The position numbers were made by a program, and so were the translations under genes. Below, in pieces: positions 11,010-21,545 of a stretch of 64,000 nt of DNA; positions within the stretch are counted from its first letter, which is position 1, and every line of letters begins with the position of its first letter. The notes beneath the pieces are model-generated. The model was not told where the DNA came from. It did no database searches and worked only from the letters and a program-made list of their open reading frames with translations. Origin of the DNA: Oegoconia quadripuncta (taxonomy: Eukaryota > Arthropoda > Insecta > Lepidoptera > Autostichidae); assembly GCA_949316235.1 (NCBI GenBank), contig OX438748.1, forward strand, positions 5,087,001-5,151,000, read 5' to 3'.

Positions 11010-11378
11010 ACTATAAAACAATAAATACTATACATAACTAAACATATAAATAAAAATACTCTAAAACAGAAACTTATTGAGAAAGCATATTATAAAATAT
11101 TAGATTATTTAGATAATAAACATTCATGGACAGAACCAGCTCGTTCGCATAACCTGGGTATTTCACAATTAATAACGAAATTCTATAATATAAAATAATA
11201 ATTAATTATTTTGTAATATGCAAACCTTTTTTTTTTAAGAGTAACCTCTCGAGTTTCTTGCTTGTTCTTCTCAGGGGAAAATTGCCTTTGAACAAGCAGT
11301 AGCTTTAACAATGTAAAATCTGACTATTTTAAGTGTAACCTGTGTACCTACGAAATAAAGCATTTTTGATTTGATTCA
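11010..11378 (+). pseudogene. Jockey-like LINE C-terminus and 3' UTR (family L)
   Basis: Carries the remnant CATGGACAGAACCAGCTCGT plus the conserved 3' UTR block TCGAGTTTCTTGCTTGTTCT, then TCTCAGGGGAAAATTGCC. It ends AATAAAGCATTTTTGATTTG, a typical jockey-type 3' terminus. The same family lies inverted at 12240-12440 and 29441-29628. The coding part is short and broken. Confidence 0.6.
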
Positions 11379-11459
11379 AGTTGCAACTGCTAGGTGGTAG
11401 GCTGCAAGGCAAAAGGGACCTAGGTGGGGGCGGGTGAAACTGAATCAGGCGCATCTGCC

Positions 11460-11560
11460 ACCAGTGGTGACGTTGTTGTGTGTTTGTGTGTCCAGTCCTT
11501 GTCCGGACGTATCTCAGTACTGCGTGGTCAGACTTGAGATGCAGTTTTTTATATATGAAA
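11460..11560 (+). repeat. Dispersed repeat family N
   Basis: Contains GTCCGGACGTATCTCAGTAC and GCGTGGTCAGACTTGAGATG, matching 8140-8260 and 14030-14100. Confidence 0.45.
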
Positions 11561-11790
11561 GACTAAACTAGGGGGCATGTTCTTAGCTATGTTTGAAAAA
11601 AGTGTTAAGCTATTTCGAATAATTTAGCTTTACCATAATTTTTTTGATGTAGTTCGATGATATCATAACATGTCTTTCGTGGGTTTTCTATATTTAATGG
11701 ATATTTAATTCTTAATATTATTTTTTGGTCTAGGTCTACCTGATAATCATTTGTTCAATACAAATTTAGGAAACTCCGACAACATGTATT

Positions 11791-11853
11791 CTTCTGTTCA
11801 CTTAACATCAGGTGTGATTGAAGTCAAATACCAATCCGTTGTGCATAAAAAAA
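11791..11853 (+). mobile_element. SINE family A 3' end
   Basis: CACTTAACATCAGGTGTGAT is followed by the AAATACCAATCCGTTGTGCA segment and an A-rich tail. Only the last 60 bp of the SINE is present. It faces the fragment at 11915-12037. Confidence 0.6.
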
Positions 11854-11914
11854 AAATTAAAATAAAAAATAAAAAAAAGTGAATAAAAAGACTAACTGCA
11901 AAATTAAATCTACG

Positions 11915-12037
11915 TTTTTTTTATTCACAACGGGTTTGCACTTGACCTCAATCACACCTGATGTTAAGTGAAGATAAGGCCGAAGGTGGAAGCGTACACA
12001 CCCGGACTGACTATCTTATCTTTAACAACCGGAACAG
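11915..12037 (-). mobile_element. SINE family A 3' part
   Basis: Minus-strand SINE A from its A-rich tail through GACCTCAATCACACCTGATG (plus-strand reading) to the TATCTTATCTTTAACAACCG segment. It faces the short 11791-11853 copy, so the two form an inverted pair around a 61-bp AT-rich spacer. Confidence 0.6.
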
Positions 12038-12239
12038 CAACATTCATAGAGCATTCATGTCCAACATCTCCATTGGTGAGGATATTCTAAACATCATTGC
12101 TGGCAGTTTTCCTTTAGCTGTGCAATTGTAGAGCATATTTTGTGATAAAAAAGGCCACCAATTTTCAGTCACCAGTATCCACGCTGACTATTACCAAAAA
12201 AAATATGCTGATAAAAATCAAAGTCAAAAATGCTTGATT

Positions 12240-12440
12240 TCGGATTTTACATTTTCTATGCCATGTTCAAAAGGCAATTTTCCCCTGAGAAGAACAAACA
12301 AGAAACTCGAGCCGTTGCTTTTATAAAAACAGGTTTTATATTTCAGTATTATTGTGAAATAGCTTGCCATGCGAACGAGCTGATATGTCCATGGTTGCTC
12401 ATTAATCAAGCAGCCTTACAATTGGCTATAAAACGCATGA
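12240..12440 (-). pseudogene. Jockey-like LINE C-terminus and 3' UTR (family L)
   Basis: Minus-strand relative of 11010-11378. On the plus strand it reads AATTTTCCCCTGAGAAGAAC, then AAGAAACTCGAG, and farther on GAACGAGCTGATATGTCCAT. Short frames on both strands across this segment have no independent meaning. Confidence 0.6.
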
Positions 12441-12558
12441 CATTGAAGTTTGTATAACTTGAGGCTTCCTCATGGAGTGATTTCCCAAACTCAATCACAA
12501 GAAAATTCGTATTTGCCTAGTGGGAGGTGAGGTGACAGCGGACCAATGGCATCACGCC

Positions 12559-12576
12559 GCGGGGTCGCGACCCCGC
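12559..12576. repeat. Perfect GC-rich palindrome
   Basis: GCGGGGTCGCGACCCCGC is self-complementary over 18 bp. It sits in a GC-rich patch (12520-12600) in AT-rich surroundings. No terminator or gene can be tied to it. Confidence 0.6.
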
Positions 12577-12814
12577 CAATGACGCGGGGCACCGCCCTAT
12601 CGTAATTACTTATACGACACTCACGCAGTGAAAAACGTAGCTGTGGAAATTGGAAAATAGAAGGTCAAAGCGTTAAATGCTTCGCCTCACCATTTTCACT
12701 TCGTTTGAAATCTTGAGAGGCAAACCGACAAATTCATGGTAATGGTGGTTCGGTGTGATGGTACACATTGCTTCACTTAACTCAAGCGCAAAAAGATATA
12801 TAGCTATTATAGAC

Positions 12815-12965
12815 CTTCAATACGGATGAAAAGTTAAATTTTTGAAAATTTTTTGATCGAATTTGACTAAGGTTCCTTGGGAAAACTTATTTGTAATCCA
12901 GAGTGGCGCTCCCTGCAGTGGGATGTCTACGGGCTGATGATGACACGAATTCAAATTCACCCTGT
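12815..12965. repeat. TIR-element fragment with a family D insertion
   Basis: The GATCGAATTTGACTAAGGTT block and the terminus ACACGAATTCAAATTCACCC match the 200-599 element on its right side. Between them, CCTGCAGTGGGATGTCTACG and GGGCTGATGATGA (12911-12945) are the end of repeat family D, so one repeat interrupts the other. Confidence 0.5.
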
Positions 12966-13019
12966 ATAGATTAGAATTTTATTTTATCTTTTATTATATA
13001 AAATAAAATAAATATCCAT

Positions 13020-13270
13020 AGACATACACACAGTGCCATCTAGTTCCACAGTACGCAACTATAAGCTTGTGTTGTGGATACCGGATGGTAGATATACTAC
13101 ATAAATACATTTATTTTCTGTAAATAAATACTTATTATAAATGAAAACATCCATAACTCGGGTACACATGTCCGTATTCATCACACAAACATATGCCCCC
13201 AGCGGGGTTCGAACCCGCAACCTTTTGGTATACTGGTCAGAGTTGCTAACCACAACACCAAACAGGTCGT
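13020..13270 (-). mobile_element. SINE family B, near complete
   Basis: A tRNA-headed SINE on the minus strand. The head reads TTTGGTGTTGTGGTTAGCAA (A-box region), and GGGTTCGAACCCCGCTGG supplies the B box. The body then runs through the GATGAATACGGACATGTGTA segment to the TAGATGGCACTGTGTGTATG end. RNA polymerase III promoter boxes and the dependence on LINE enzymes are known for this class. The 73-codon frame across it is not a gene. Confidence 0.75.
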
Positions 13271-14029
13271 AGATAGACATCGTATGTATAGATACTTAAA
13301 TAAAATTAAAAAATAATTATCAAAGCTTACCTACATACTTAAAAAGTACTAAGACAGCAGAAGACAGCAGCGGACAACTTCCATGCATCGACACCATTAT
13401 AAACCAAAGACAACAGTAATCTCTAATTTATAATAAAAACCTACTAACTTCTTCCGGTGTAAAACGTGTCAAAGACCTACCGAAGCCGTATCAGTAGGTA
13501 AGTAGTTACTACCTACCTCTACTTATATCGTTCTACTAGCTAGATAGACCTGATTATTCTTTATACGCGATGCTTAGAGACAGACTATTAGTCAGGCAAC
13601 ACTAGTTTGTTGATGTGTATTTAATTATTCTCTACAATTCTTAACCAAATGGTAGAGGTTCCTTCTCTTTATTTGAATGCTTTACTTAGCTGATTATACA
13701 ATTTCTTCAAACTGAAATACGGTGTGGAAAGATAAGTCGGGCCCTGGAATACCTTAAATCCTTAAGCTGCATTCAAAGATTTTCTAAAACTCGCTTGCCT
13801 CGCCTGGGACTCGAACCAACTAAAATTAAAAAAAACACTCCCTCTTTTATTATGCTAATCGATAGTATTATTATTTAGGATAAAATTTTTAAATGGATAA
13901 AATTCTTTTTAATATTATTTTTTTTATATCATTTTGTATTTTTTCGTCTGTAAGAGTTGATTGTAGTCGTTAATTAACAATTGGTTAAATTTAAATTTTG
14001 TACTTTTTAACCCTCGACCAAACGACTGA
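13271..14029. other. No gene recognised
   Basis: AT-rich, low-complexity in places. The segment CCTCGCCTGGGACTCGAACC (13800-13819) resembles a B-box complement from an unidentified tRNA-like repeat. Confidence 0.35.
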
Positions 14030-14100
14030 TGTTAGGTGCATGACGGCTTTGTGTTTGTGTTTTGTCCGGATGTATCTCAGTAATGCGTGGTTTGATTTGA
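14030..14100 (+). repeat. Dispersed repeat family N
   Basis: Contains GTCCGGATGTATCTCAGTAA followed by TGCGTGGTTTGATTTGA, matching 8140-8260 and 11460-11560. Confidence 0.45.
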
Positions 14101-14124
14101 TAATCGGTTAAGCTTTTAACACTT

Positions 14125-14485
14125 CCAAAGCTATATCCAAATTTGTTTTTTATTTGGAAAATGGAACATTATTTCAAGGTTTCACATGAAATATTTTTTT
14201 TATTTCCGGGCTAAATCACATAATAAAAAAAAATTGAACAGAGCTCTTTTCACGTGCTTCTCATAAATAATCATTTCTTAGATTCGCTGAAACTTTTATG
14301 AAGCGGTTACTTTTAAAAATTAACGCTGCCTATACTTAACTTAATGTTATCCGATAATACACAGAAAGTTTAGCAAAATTTAGATTTGCCGTTCTCAAAA
14401 CGAAATCAAAAATGTTTGTATGGAGAAAATAGTCTTAATGAAATTCTTCATACAAAACGCCAATTTCATAGGTAAGGACCTAATA
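14125..14485 (+). repeat. TIR element family P, left end missing
   Basis: About 350 bp aligned by eye, in inverted orientation, with 53255-53595. Shared blocks include TATATCCAAATTTGTTTTTT, AGAGCTCTTTTCACGTGCTT and TAATGTTATCCGATAATACA. The right end AATTTCATAGGTAAGGACCT corresponds to the TIR of the 53238-53667 copy. The matching left TIR is not seen here. Non-coding. Confidence 0.55.
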
Positions 14486-14929
14486 TATATGTGCATACCT
14501 ATAACACAGTAATGAATAAATATATACACAGCAACAACCCTAGATGTCCCCGTTTACAGAATCATTGTATACAACCAGGAAAAATAACTAACTTACCTTC
14601 ATCAAAGACAGAGAGGAGTTCCACTACATCTCTTCTGCCAGACTTCTCGTGTTAAAGTTCCAATTCTCTTACATATTTCTCTATATCTTTAAAGCAATAT
14701 TTTCTGCGACCCTGTAAGAAATCTGCGACCGTCTTGCGCGTCCTGAAAATCAATACGCGTCGTACCCCCCGCCCGCACCCGCTCGCAGTCCTCGACCCGC
14801 AAACTGTGTTTTTGTGACTACCTGAGGGCCTTTTGACCTAGGCCCTACCTATCTAAAGTATTCCAAATGATTGAAAACTTAATGTACATAAGACTATTGT
14901 AAATTATTTAACAATAAAGAATATCTAAC

Positions 14930-15120
14930 TAATATTATAAATGCGAAAGTTTGGATGTTTGTTTGTCGCTCAATCACGGCGAAACGGCTGAACGGATTTG
15001 GATGAAATTTGGTATATAGGTAGAATATACCCTGGATTAAACATAGGATATTTTTTATACCGATAAAGGGAGTATTCCCCGCGGGATAAACAAATTTCCA
15101 CGATAAAGTTATTCCAAATC
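14930..15120 (-). repeat. Dispersed repeat family G
   Basis: Inverted relative of 17264-17450. It carries AAATGCGAAAGTTTGGATGT, then GAACGGATTTGGATGAAATT, and ends CGCGGGATAAACAAATTTCC. Common insect dispersed repeat, non-coding. Confidence 0.6.
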
Positions 15121-16159
15121 CAAGTAAATTATTAATAATAAGTTATGAAATTTAGTATATCTTTACACCTGTGAGTTACTTGCTTGTTTATTACACACAA
15201 CCGAATGAAAAAATGGATTTTATGTGCCATTGTGGTAAAAGTAGGACTCAGCATAATGCTTAACTAAAAGAATTTTGACCATTGGGGTCACTTTTAGGGG
15301 GAAAATTGAAAAACTAAAAGAAATAGTTTTGGGAAATACGCCGTACTGTCATATATGTATATCAAATGAAAGGACTTATAATTGTTTTTTTTTATGATTG
15401 ACTGGTGTGTTTGTTTGGGTCTCACATGTTTATTTTTTATAATTTTAAAGTATATAGAAATAAACATAATTATTATTGTTATTTATTTTTACTTTATACT
15501 TATTTAAGAAAATATATGAAATATTGAGCATGTCTATCTCCGAAACTAAAAAGCATGATATTTTTTGAAAAAAATAAATATAGAACTTTATACAGGGTGT
15601 AATCGTTAAGTGTGCACAGGCGATTATTCCGTAACTATTATAGATATCAAAAAACTTTAAACTGATATCGAAAGTACTTTACCTAATGAATAAAATGACA
15701 TTAATAACTTTTTTAAAATAAAACGAGAAATATCCAAAAAAAATATATTAAACACTCCCATATCTATCTATCACTTATCTACCACCATCTTATCTAACTA
15801 AAATTAACAAGGTTCATTATCTAAATTGATTAGACTTGGAACAGAACCTGGGACTTAAATGGCTTTTACCATTCAATCTCACGACCATCAACTATCAATA
15901 AAACTTCACAATATTATTCTCAAACCATTAATCTCCTCTCGTATTCACCATTCCCTTGACACTCATATAAAACATATATATCTTTACAAGTTGGTTAATA
16001 AAAACCCCTATGGCTGTATAACACAAAACACTCCGGAACCCTCTGAGTGCCGCCCTCATTAGCGAGGGACTCCTGAAAGAGATCTGTGTGAAAACCCCGC
16101 TTTCATACTCCGCCTTTGATCTCGCCGACTTGCACAGATGAATGGTCTATGTTTTCAAG
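15121..16159. other. No gene recognised
   Basis: AT-rich. A segment starting TACAGGGTGTAATCGTTAAG (15592) looks like a repeat terminus, by analogy with 3529. The 67-codon frame at 15859-16062 contains no recognisable domain. Near 15840-16140 there may be old LINE coding sequence but I cannot frame it convincingly. Confidence 0.3.
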
Positions 16160-16775
16160 TTATAGATGCTTAATATCTTAATATCTTTATTGTACACAAA
16201 ATTATTACAGAAATATGCATTGTATATAAAATGTACAAAGGCGAGCTTAACTCCGATAGAGTTTTCTACCAGCAAACCTTAGAGATACATAGTGTTTATT
16301 AGATTGGGCAGAAAATAGTGTACACAACAATTGGAAATTATCTTATAAAAAATAAGATAAAAAATAATATATATAAATAAATATACCACATAACCTATCC
16401 AATATACATATATATAATACGAAGTATAAACAAGTACATACATTATCAATACTCATAATATGATAAATAATTACTATAATACTGAGGAGAAATCATAAAG
16501 ACAAATAATGCTCTTTTAGCCTTTTCTTGAAAATTTCTAACGATGCGCGGATTGCATGCGGTAGTGCGTTCCATAGTCTCACTGACCCAATCGTGAACGA
16601 ATCACTATAACGTGTTGTCAAGTGTGATGGGCATTTAAGCATGAGGGATGTGGTTGTTCTGCAAGGTTTGCCTCGGGGAACAAGATAGTCAAATCGCTCA
16701 CGAAGGTAAGGGGGAGAGTAAGAGTTGCTGAGGATATTGTACATGTACGTCATGACGACGTACATGATGCTTCTA
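16160..16775 (-). pseudogene. CR1-like reverse transcriptase C-terminus and 3' UTR
   Basis: Minus-strand residues include ERFDYLVPRGKPCRTTTSLM, then IGSVRLWNALPHAIRASLEI and FKKRLKEHYL before the stop at about 16493. 'LWN-LP-xIR-x-FKxxLKxxL' is the usual C-terminal end of CR1/jockey-group reverse transcriptases. The sequence between 16160 and 16490 is its 3' UTR, with the inverted TCTAAGGTTTGCTGG and GCTCGCCTTTGTACA motifs seen also at 9770-9825. Endonuclease and RT core are missing. Confidence 0.65.
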
Positions 16776-16840
16776 TATTGGTTTGTATTCTTGACATTCG
16801 GTATAAATAAATGTGGTCAAAATGGTAAGTTACTTTATTT

Positions 16841-17113
16841 GACGACCTGTTTGGTGTAGTGGTTAGAAACTCTGCTGCTATACCAAAAGGTCGCGGGTTC
16901 GAATCCCGCTAGGGGCATTATGTGTGTATGATGAATACGGACATGTGTACGGGAGTTATGGATGTTTTTCATTTATATATGTATTCATTTATAAAAAAAA
17001 ATGTATTTGTGTAGTGTATCAACCATCTGGTATCCACAGCACAAGCCTAGTTGCTTAGTGTGGATTTAGATGGCGCTGTCTGTATATGTCCAAGGATATT
17101 TATTTATTTGGGG
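16841..17113 (+). mobile_element. SINE family B, complete
   Basis: Head TTTGGTGTAGTGGTTAGAAA (A-box region) and GGGTTCGAATCCCGCTAGGG (B box) are both present, as in a tRNA gene. The tRNA-unrelated body carries GATGAATACGGACATGTGTA, CAACCATCTGGTATCCACAG and AGATGGCGCTGTCTGTATAT, ending in an ATTTATTT tail. Best plus-strand reference copy of the family. Confidence 0.8.
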
Positions 17114-17263
17114 AGGAGGAATAAAAATCGTACAAGTGCGAGTGTAACTCCCGTGGAGAGGATTTCGTACGATGAATAGTTATCTCAAATTTTAGGTTCA
17201 GCAGGTTTGGAGATAAGATTTTCAGGAACTCTAAAACTATTTATTTTTAAATTATAAAGGACT

Positions 17264-17450
17264 AGCTTCCCGCCCGCGGTTTCGCCTGCGTGGATTAACT
17301 TTATCGCGGAAATTTGTTTATCCCGCGGGAACTACTCCCTTTATCGGAATAAAAAATATCTTAATTCAGGGTATGTTATATATATTCCTTATTTACCGAA
17401 TTTCATCCATATCCGTTCATCCGTCAAACTTTCGCAATTATAACATTAGA
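17264..17450 (+). repeat. Dispersed repeat family G
   Basis: Starts ACTAGCTTCCCGCCCGCGGT and contains TTTATCGCGGAAATTTGTTT. It ends with the complement of GAACGGATATGGATGAAATT near 17400. Same family as 14930-15120 and 40845-40930. Confidence 0.6.
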
Positions 17451-18309
17451 TACCGCTACTCAATAAAGATTATGCCATGTCGTTCCAACTCAATCCAAAT
17501 ACAATAAACTATAGAAGTACTTTAACGTAGACTTTCTATGTTATAGCTAAGAAAAAATAGCCGCTAACTTTTAATAAGAGAGATAAGACACGGTCAAGGG
17601 AATTAGTATAAATAATGCTTGACACGTCGTCATGATATCACACTATTGCCATCAGAAATCCCTTCCCTCCCCGTTCGTTGAGAAGTTCCAATCGTAGACG
17701 AGTGTTATGAGCACACTGCACAGTGTGTCCAGTGCATAATTAATATAACATATGCGGACACGTCGCGTTCAATTAGTAGTCTGCACAGTGAGTAGTGACC
17801 ACGAAACTTTGAACTAAAAGGTAAAATCTACATTTGCATCTATAAATTATGACCAACGTTATGTAAAATTTATAGAGTACTATTTTTAACGCCCAAGGCA
17901 AAGAAATGTTTAAAGATACAAATAGTCATGCTCTTTATGAGTATGCTTAAAATGAGCTCTAGAACTGATACATTTGGTAGCGATAAGCATACTAGTAAAG
18001 TTTTAAGCGTACTGCTGAATGAACATGCTTTTAAGCAAACAATCCGTATTTCGTATGTAAACAACCATAGATGGGACTGAACGAATAAAATCATACTTTT
18101 ACTTGCAATGCAATACATCCAAAAAGTTTTGTCATCACATAAGAAAAAAAATAGAAACAACAAGAAATTTGTGTCCGTGTTTGGCTCACCCCAGCGATTT
18201 TTGGCGCGAATATCGTGCATACTATACATAGAAATTAATTAATATTACTCTATGAATAAATTTAAACATAACTAAAAGTGAACAAAAAAAAACCTATATT
18301 ATTTAAAAT
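17451..18309. other. No gene recognised
   Basis: AT-rich. A 119-codon minus-strand frame (17870-18229) is hydrophobic and cysteine-bearing but has no recognisable motif. I treat it as chance. Confidence 0.3.
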
Positions 18310-18386
18310 CAACTCAAAATCGTTTTAGGTTCATCTGAATGATACCATCACAGCCTCGTAAGGAAGTCCGAATATTCAATTTTTCA

Positions 18387-18530
18387 TTCATCACCACAGG
18401 ACGTCCACTGCTGTACATAGGCCTCCCCATAGATTTCCAGAGCGACCGGCTGAAAGCGGTCGGCTTCCAGCGATTTCCCGCGACCTTTATTAGGTCGTCT
18501 GAATCCATCAGACGTGCTCAGTCTTTGAAT
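18387..18530 (-). pseudogene. RTE-type LINE ORF2 3' end
   Basis: A minus-strand frame reads DLIKVAGNRWKPTAFSRSLW, then KSMGRPMYSSGRP. This matches the conserved C-terminus of lepidopteran RTE reverse transcriptases, slightly mutated, with the usual final 'VQQWT' part out of frame. Only about 50 codons remain. Confidence 0.65.
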
Positions 18531-18836
18531 GTTTTCAAGGTAGGAGTTAAGAGCTTTTTTTAATCCTTTAATCTACTCTTTCTCTTATTATTATTATTTT
18601 TTCACCGGTCATCATCAATTAGTAATTTTGCTTTACAAATTGTTTAATTCTTTTATTATATATTTATAAGGTACTTACGTGTGTATTATATTTGTTATGT
18701 ATGTAGTATCCATCTATACGTATATATATATAATATATAAGTATAAATGTATGGTTTTAATTTTTGTTTATTAAATAAATAATTAATTATGTAGGTATTT
18801 CATATCTGCATTCGTATTTTGCACAACTTGCCTGTT

Positions 18837-18980
18837 CTATAAAGTTATACTCCTACACCCAAAGTGTGCATGGAAGAGATCGCTCTTAGTGATAAGGGCG
18901 CCTAATTGTACTCTTTTCAGTATTGTGCTTTGTAAAATGTATATTCCTTTTGTGCAATAAAGTGAATTTGTATTGTCGTC
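18837..18980 (+). mobile_element. CR1-like LINE 3' UTR
   Basis: Contains GGAAGAGATCGCTCTTAGTG, ATAAGGGCGCCTAATTGTAC and the terminal TTGTGCAATAAAGTGAATTT. The pattern 'gaagagatcgctttagcgataagrncgcc' followed by an AATAAAG end is a known LINE 3' UTR in Lepidoptera. It continues into a short GC-rich stretch (18975-19040) with an RTE-like GTGAGGGGAAGTCCTATGCT segment. Confidence 0.55.
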
Positions 18981-20009
18981 TGTCCCCCTTGTGAGGGGAA
19001 GTCCTATGCTGCGTATACCGGTGCGTCGCTGGTATGTCATTATGACGATTCAGCTGTTACTTTAATAGCTTACGATTTAAAAAATATTTTTGAATGCTGT
19101 AATTTGAGGCAGAATTCACAGTGTCTGTGGTTGCACGGTGGTACCATTTGTTTGTTGAGTACGCCGGCAGGTTGGCTCTCTAATTTACTGCAGGGTTTGC
19201 GGTTCAATCCCGCTGATTAACGCTCCAGCCTGTTTACATTGGTATTTGGTAACTATCTCGATTATGTGAACATTGAGGGATGGTCATTGGTAATTAAGTG
19301 CATTTTGTAGATTAATTCAGAGTATTATTTCATTAAATCTCTGTGATTGTCCTTTGGCAATTCCATTTTTTTGGCAGATTTTCGATCTCTTAAGCAAACA
19401 TCTGAGGGTAAAGTTAACTCTTTCGACTTCACATAGGTAATACCTATACAATAACATAATATTCGTTTCGTTTAGTGAATTTAAGCAATATCCTGCGTAG
19501 TACACTTTGGTACTACGATTTGGATTGAGGTTACCACAAGTCTATGCCTACATTTCAATTTAATATCCAAAAGTGTATATTTTTATTATTGACAGTGTCT
19601 ATAGTGTTATTTTTTGTTGTAACGATAGAAAGCCATTCTCTTTAAAAACAATTCAGAACAGGTGAGGAACACAAGACGGTCGCAGCGTGAAACCCATATG
19701 AAACGAAAACGTCAAAATATAAATTAACTGTGACCCCTCTGTAAATTACCAACAAATCGGAAATCCTACCATACGGCGGCGCGGGCGCAGACGGAGAGCG
19801 CGGAATCCGCGTAAAAACTCGCGGAATTTCAGGAGGCGGAACCACCTGCATGCATTCGGCATAGTTTCGCCCTTCTGGTTTGTAACACAGGGTGCTTATA
19901 AAAGTAATTCTCTACTCATTGAACTATTTGTCAAATTTGATTCCCATTATAGAACCAAAAACAAAATCACAAAATATTTTTTTGCTTGTTAAAAATAAAC
20001 AAACAAACT
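18981..20009. other. No gene recognised; weak tRNA-like segment
   Basis: Holds one tRNA-like segment at about 19170-19230 (GGTTGGCTCTC, then GCGGTTCAATCCCGCTGATT), which may be an old SINE head. There is also a GC-rich patch at 19770-19855. No coding sequence recognised. Confidence 0.35.
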
Positions 20010-20130
20010 AAATATTCTTTATTGTACAACAATAAGAAGCATAACACAACGATAAATAAAAAAGGGGATAGTACAATTTGGCGGTCTTATCACTAAAAGC
20101 GATTTCTTCCGGACAACCTTTGGGTTAGGA
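20010..20130 (-). mobile_element. CR1-like LINE 3' UTR
   Basis: Plus-strand TTCTTTATTGTACAACAATA, then TTGGCGGTCTTATCACTAAA and GCGATTTCTTCCGGACAACC. This is the inverse of the 18837-18980 type. Confidence 0.6.
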
Positions 20131-20429
20131 AACATTACGCACATGATATGTAGGTAGCGTGCGCGGTAAACTTATTTTAATAAAATAAATAAATGACCCA
20201 TATAAATGCATACGTTAATTACAAAATCTTTAATCCTAAGTGTCTTGCCAGTAATGACTTAGGGCTTTGAATAGTGGTTTCTCACTACGAGCCTCATAAG
20301 AAAGCTCAAGGTCACGCAACGAGGAATGGAGAGGGCGATGCTCGGGGTTTCCATACAATATCATCAATCATAATTGAGGATATCCGTAGAAAATGAAGGT
20401 CGCCGACATAGCCCAACGTATTAGCCAGG

Positions 20430-20640
20430 CCCATAGCTCGAAGAACTGAAGACCGTTAGGGCATTAATTTTCTGATATGGAGACCACACATCTGCAAACG
20501 CAGCGTGGGACGTCCCTCCACAAGGTGGACCAAGGCCGCAAATGATGTTCGCCGCAAATCGCTGGAAGCACGCCACTTCTAATCGGTCGCTCTTGAAATC
20601 GGGGGAGCCCTATGATCAGCAGTGACTAATAATAAAATAA
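20430..20640 (+). pseudogene. RTE-type LINE ORF2 3' end
   Basis: Carries the nucleotides for the 'EWRPHICKRSVGRPSTRWTK' block near 20485-20545, followed by degraded RW-SLEARHF and W-GSPMISSD-like codons to a stop. Frameshifted and 5'-truncated copy of the family seen at 24720-24925 and 53690-54135. Confidence 0.6.
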
Positions 20641-20690
20641 ATTTATTTCGGACACTTAAACCAATATTATCTAGTCCCAAATACTATTGG
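20637..20690 (-). mobile_element. SINE family C, short 3' fragment
   Basis: ATTTCGGACACTTAAACCAA followed by TATTATCTAGTCCCAAATAC is the distal end of SINE C on the minus strand. Confidence 0.5.
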
Positions 20691-20981
20691 ATTAAAGGAA
20701 TTACGATAAAGTTGCATATTTCTAGTTGGATGTTATTCAAATTTCGTAGCATTGGCCGCAAAAATTAAATATTCCTTTAAAATTTGAATTGTATTGACAA
20801 TCAAAATATGTGAAAATATACAGTAGGTAGGCTGTTTTAAGCCGAGGTTATAGACGGAGGGATTTGGAAGTGGAAGTATGTTTTAATTGTATAATAAATC
20901 AAGAGGTACGAGTGGATGTAAACAATCCATGGAAGAAATATAATGCGGAAAATTAACAGTAAATAAGTATAAGTTTCCTTA

Positions 20982-21298
20982 AGCGCAATACACACTGAGC
21001 CCGCCGGGCCGCCGACAAAACCCGGCGACACAACCCGGCGACCTGTATGAAAAGTCGGCAACATGCGCCCGCGCGTGTTACCCGCCGACATGTTGGCGGC
21101 TTGGGTACGCCTGCGCTCAGTTGCCCCGCGACGCTCGACCTGTAGTCACTGACTGCCAAATAAATTTCTCATCTCAAGCCGCCGACATGCCGCCGACCAA
21201 ATTTTCCGACTTGTAATAAGTGAAGCCGCCAACTAGACCGCCGACAAAAAGTTGCCGACATATGTCGGCGGCCCGACGGGCTCAATGTGTATTGCGCT
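20982..21298. mobile_element. PIF/Harbinger-like MITE with TTA target duplication
   Basis: 317 bp, much more GC-rich than its flanks. The terminal inverted repeats begin AGCGCAATACACACTGAGCC on the left and AGCGCAATACACATTGAGCC on the right (minus reading), and continue through a GGGCCGCCGACA block for over 30 bp. TTA flanks both ends exactly (20979-20981 and 21299-21301), as expected for PIF/Harbinger TWA targets. The interior repeats CCGCCGAC and CCGGCGAC motifs. There is no transposase frame, so it is non-autonomous. Confidence 0.8.
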
Positions 21299-21301
21299 TT
21301 A

Positions 21302-21545
21302 GACATACACACAGCGCCATCTAGTTCCACAGTAAGCAACTATAGGCTTGTGTTGTGGATACCAGATGGTTGATATACTACATACATACATATTTTTTGT
21401 AAATAAATACTTATTATAAATGAAAACATCCATAACTCGGGTACACATGTCCGTATTCATCACACAAATATATGCCCCTAGCGGGATTCGAACCCGTAAC
21501 ATTTTGGTATAGTGGTCAGAGTTGCTAACCACTACATCAAACAGT
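21302..21545 (-). mobile_element. SINE family B
   Basis: Minus-strand copy: head TTTGATGTAGTGGTTAGCAA, B box GGGTTCGAATCCCGCTAGGG, body as at 16841-17113. It ends GCGCTGTGTGTATGTC right against the Harbinger-like MITE, so the MITE inserted at or beside the SINE tail. Confidence 0.8.

Noticed and set aside
16841..16920. Possible tRNA genes at SINE heads (also 13200, 21490, 44432, 57240, 60500).
   Set aside because: A and B boxes are present but the acceptor and anticodon stems do not close, and each is followed by a shared non-tRNA body. They are SINEs.
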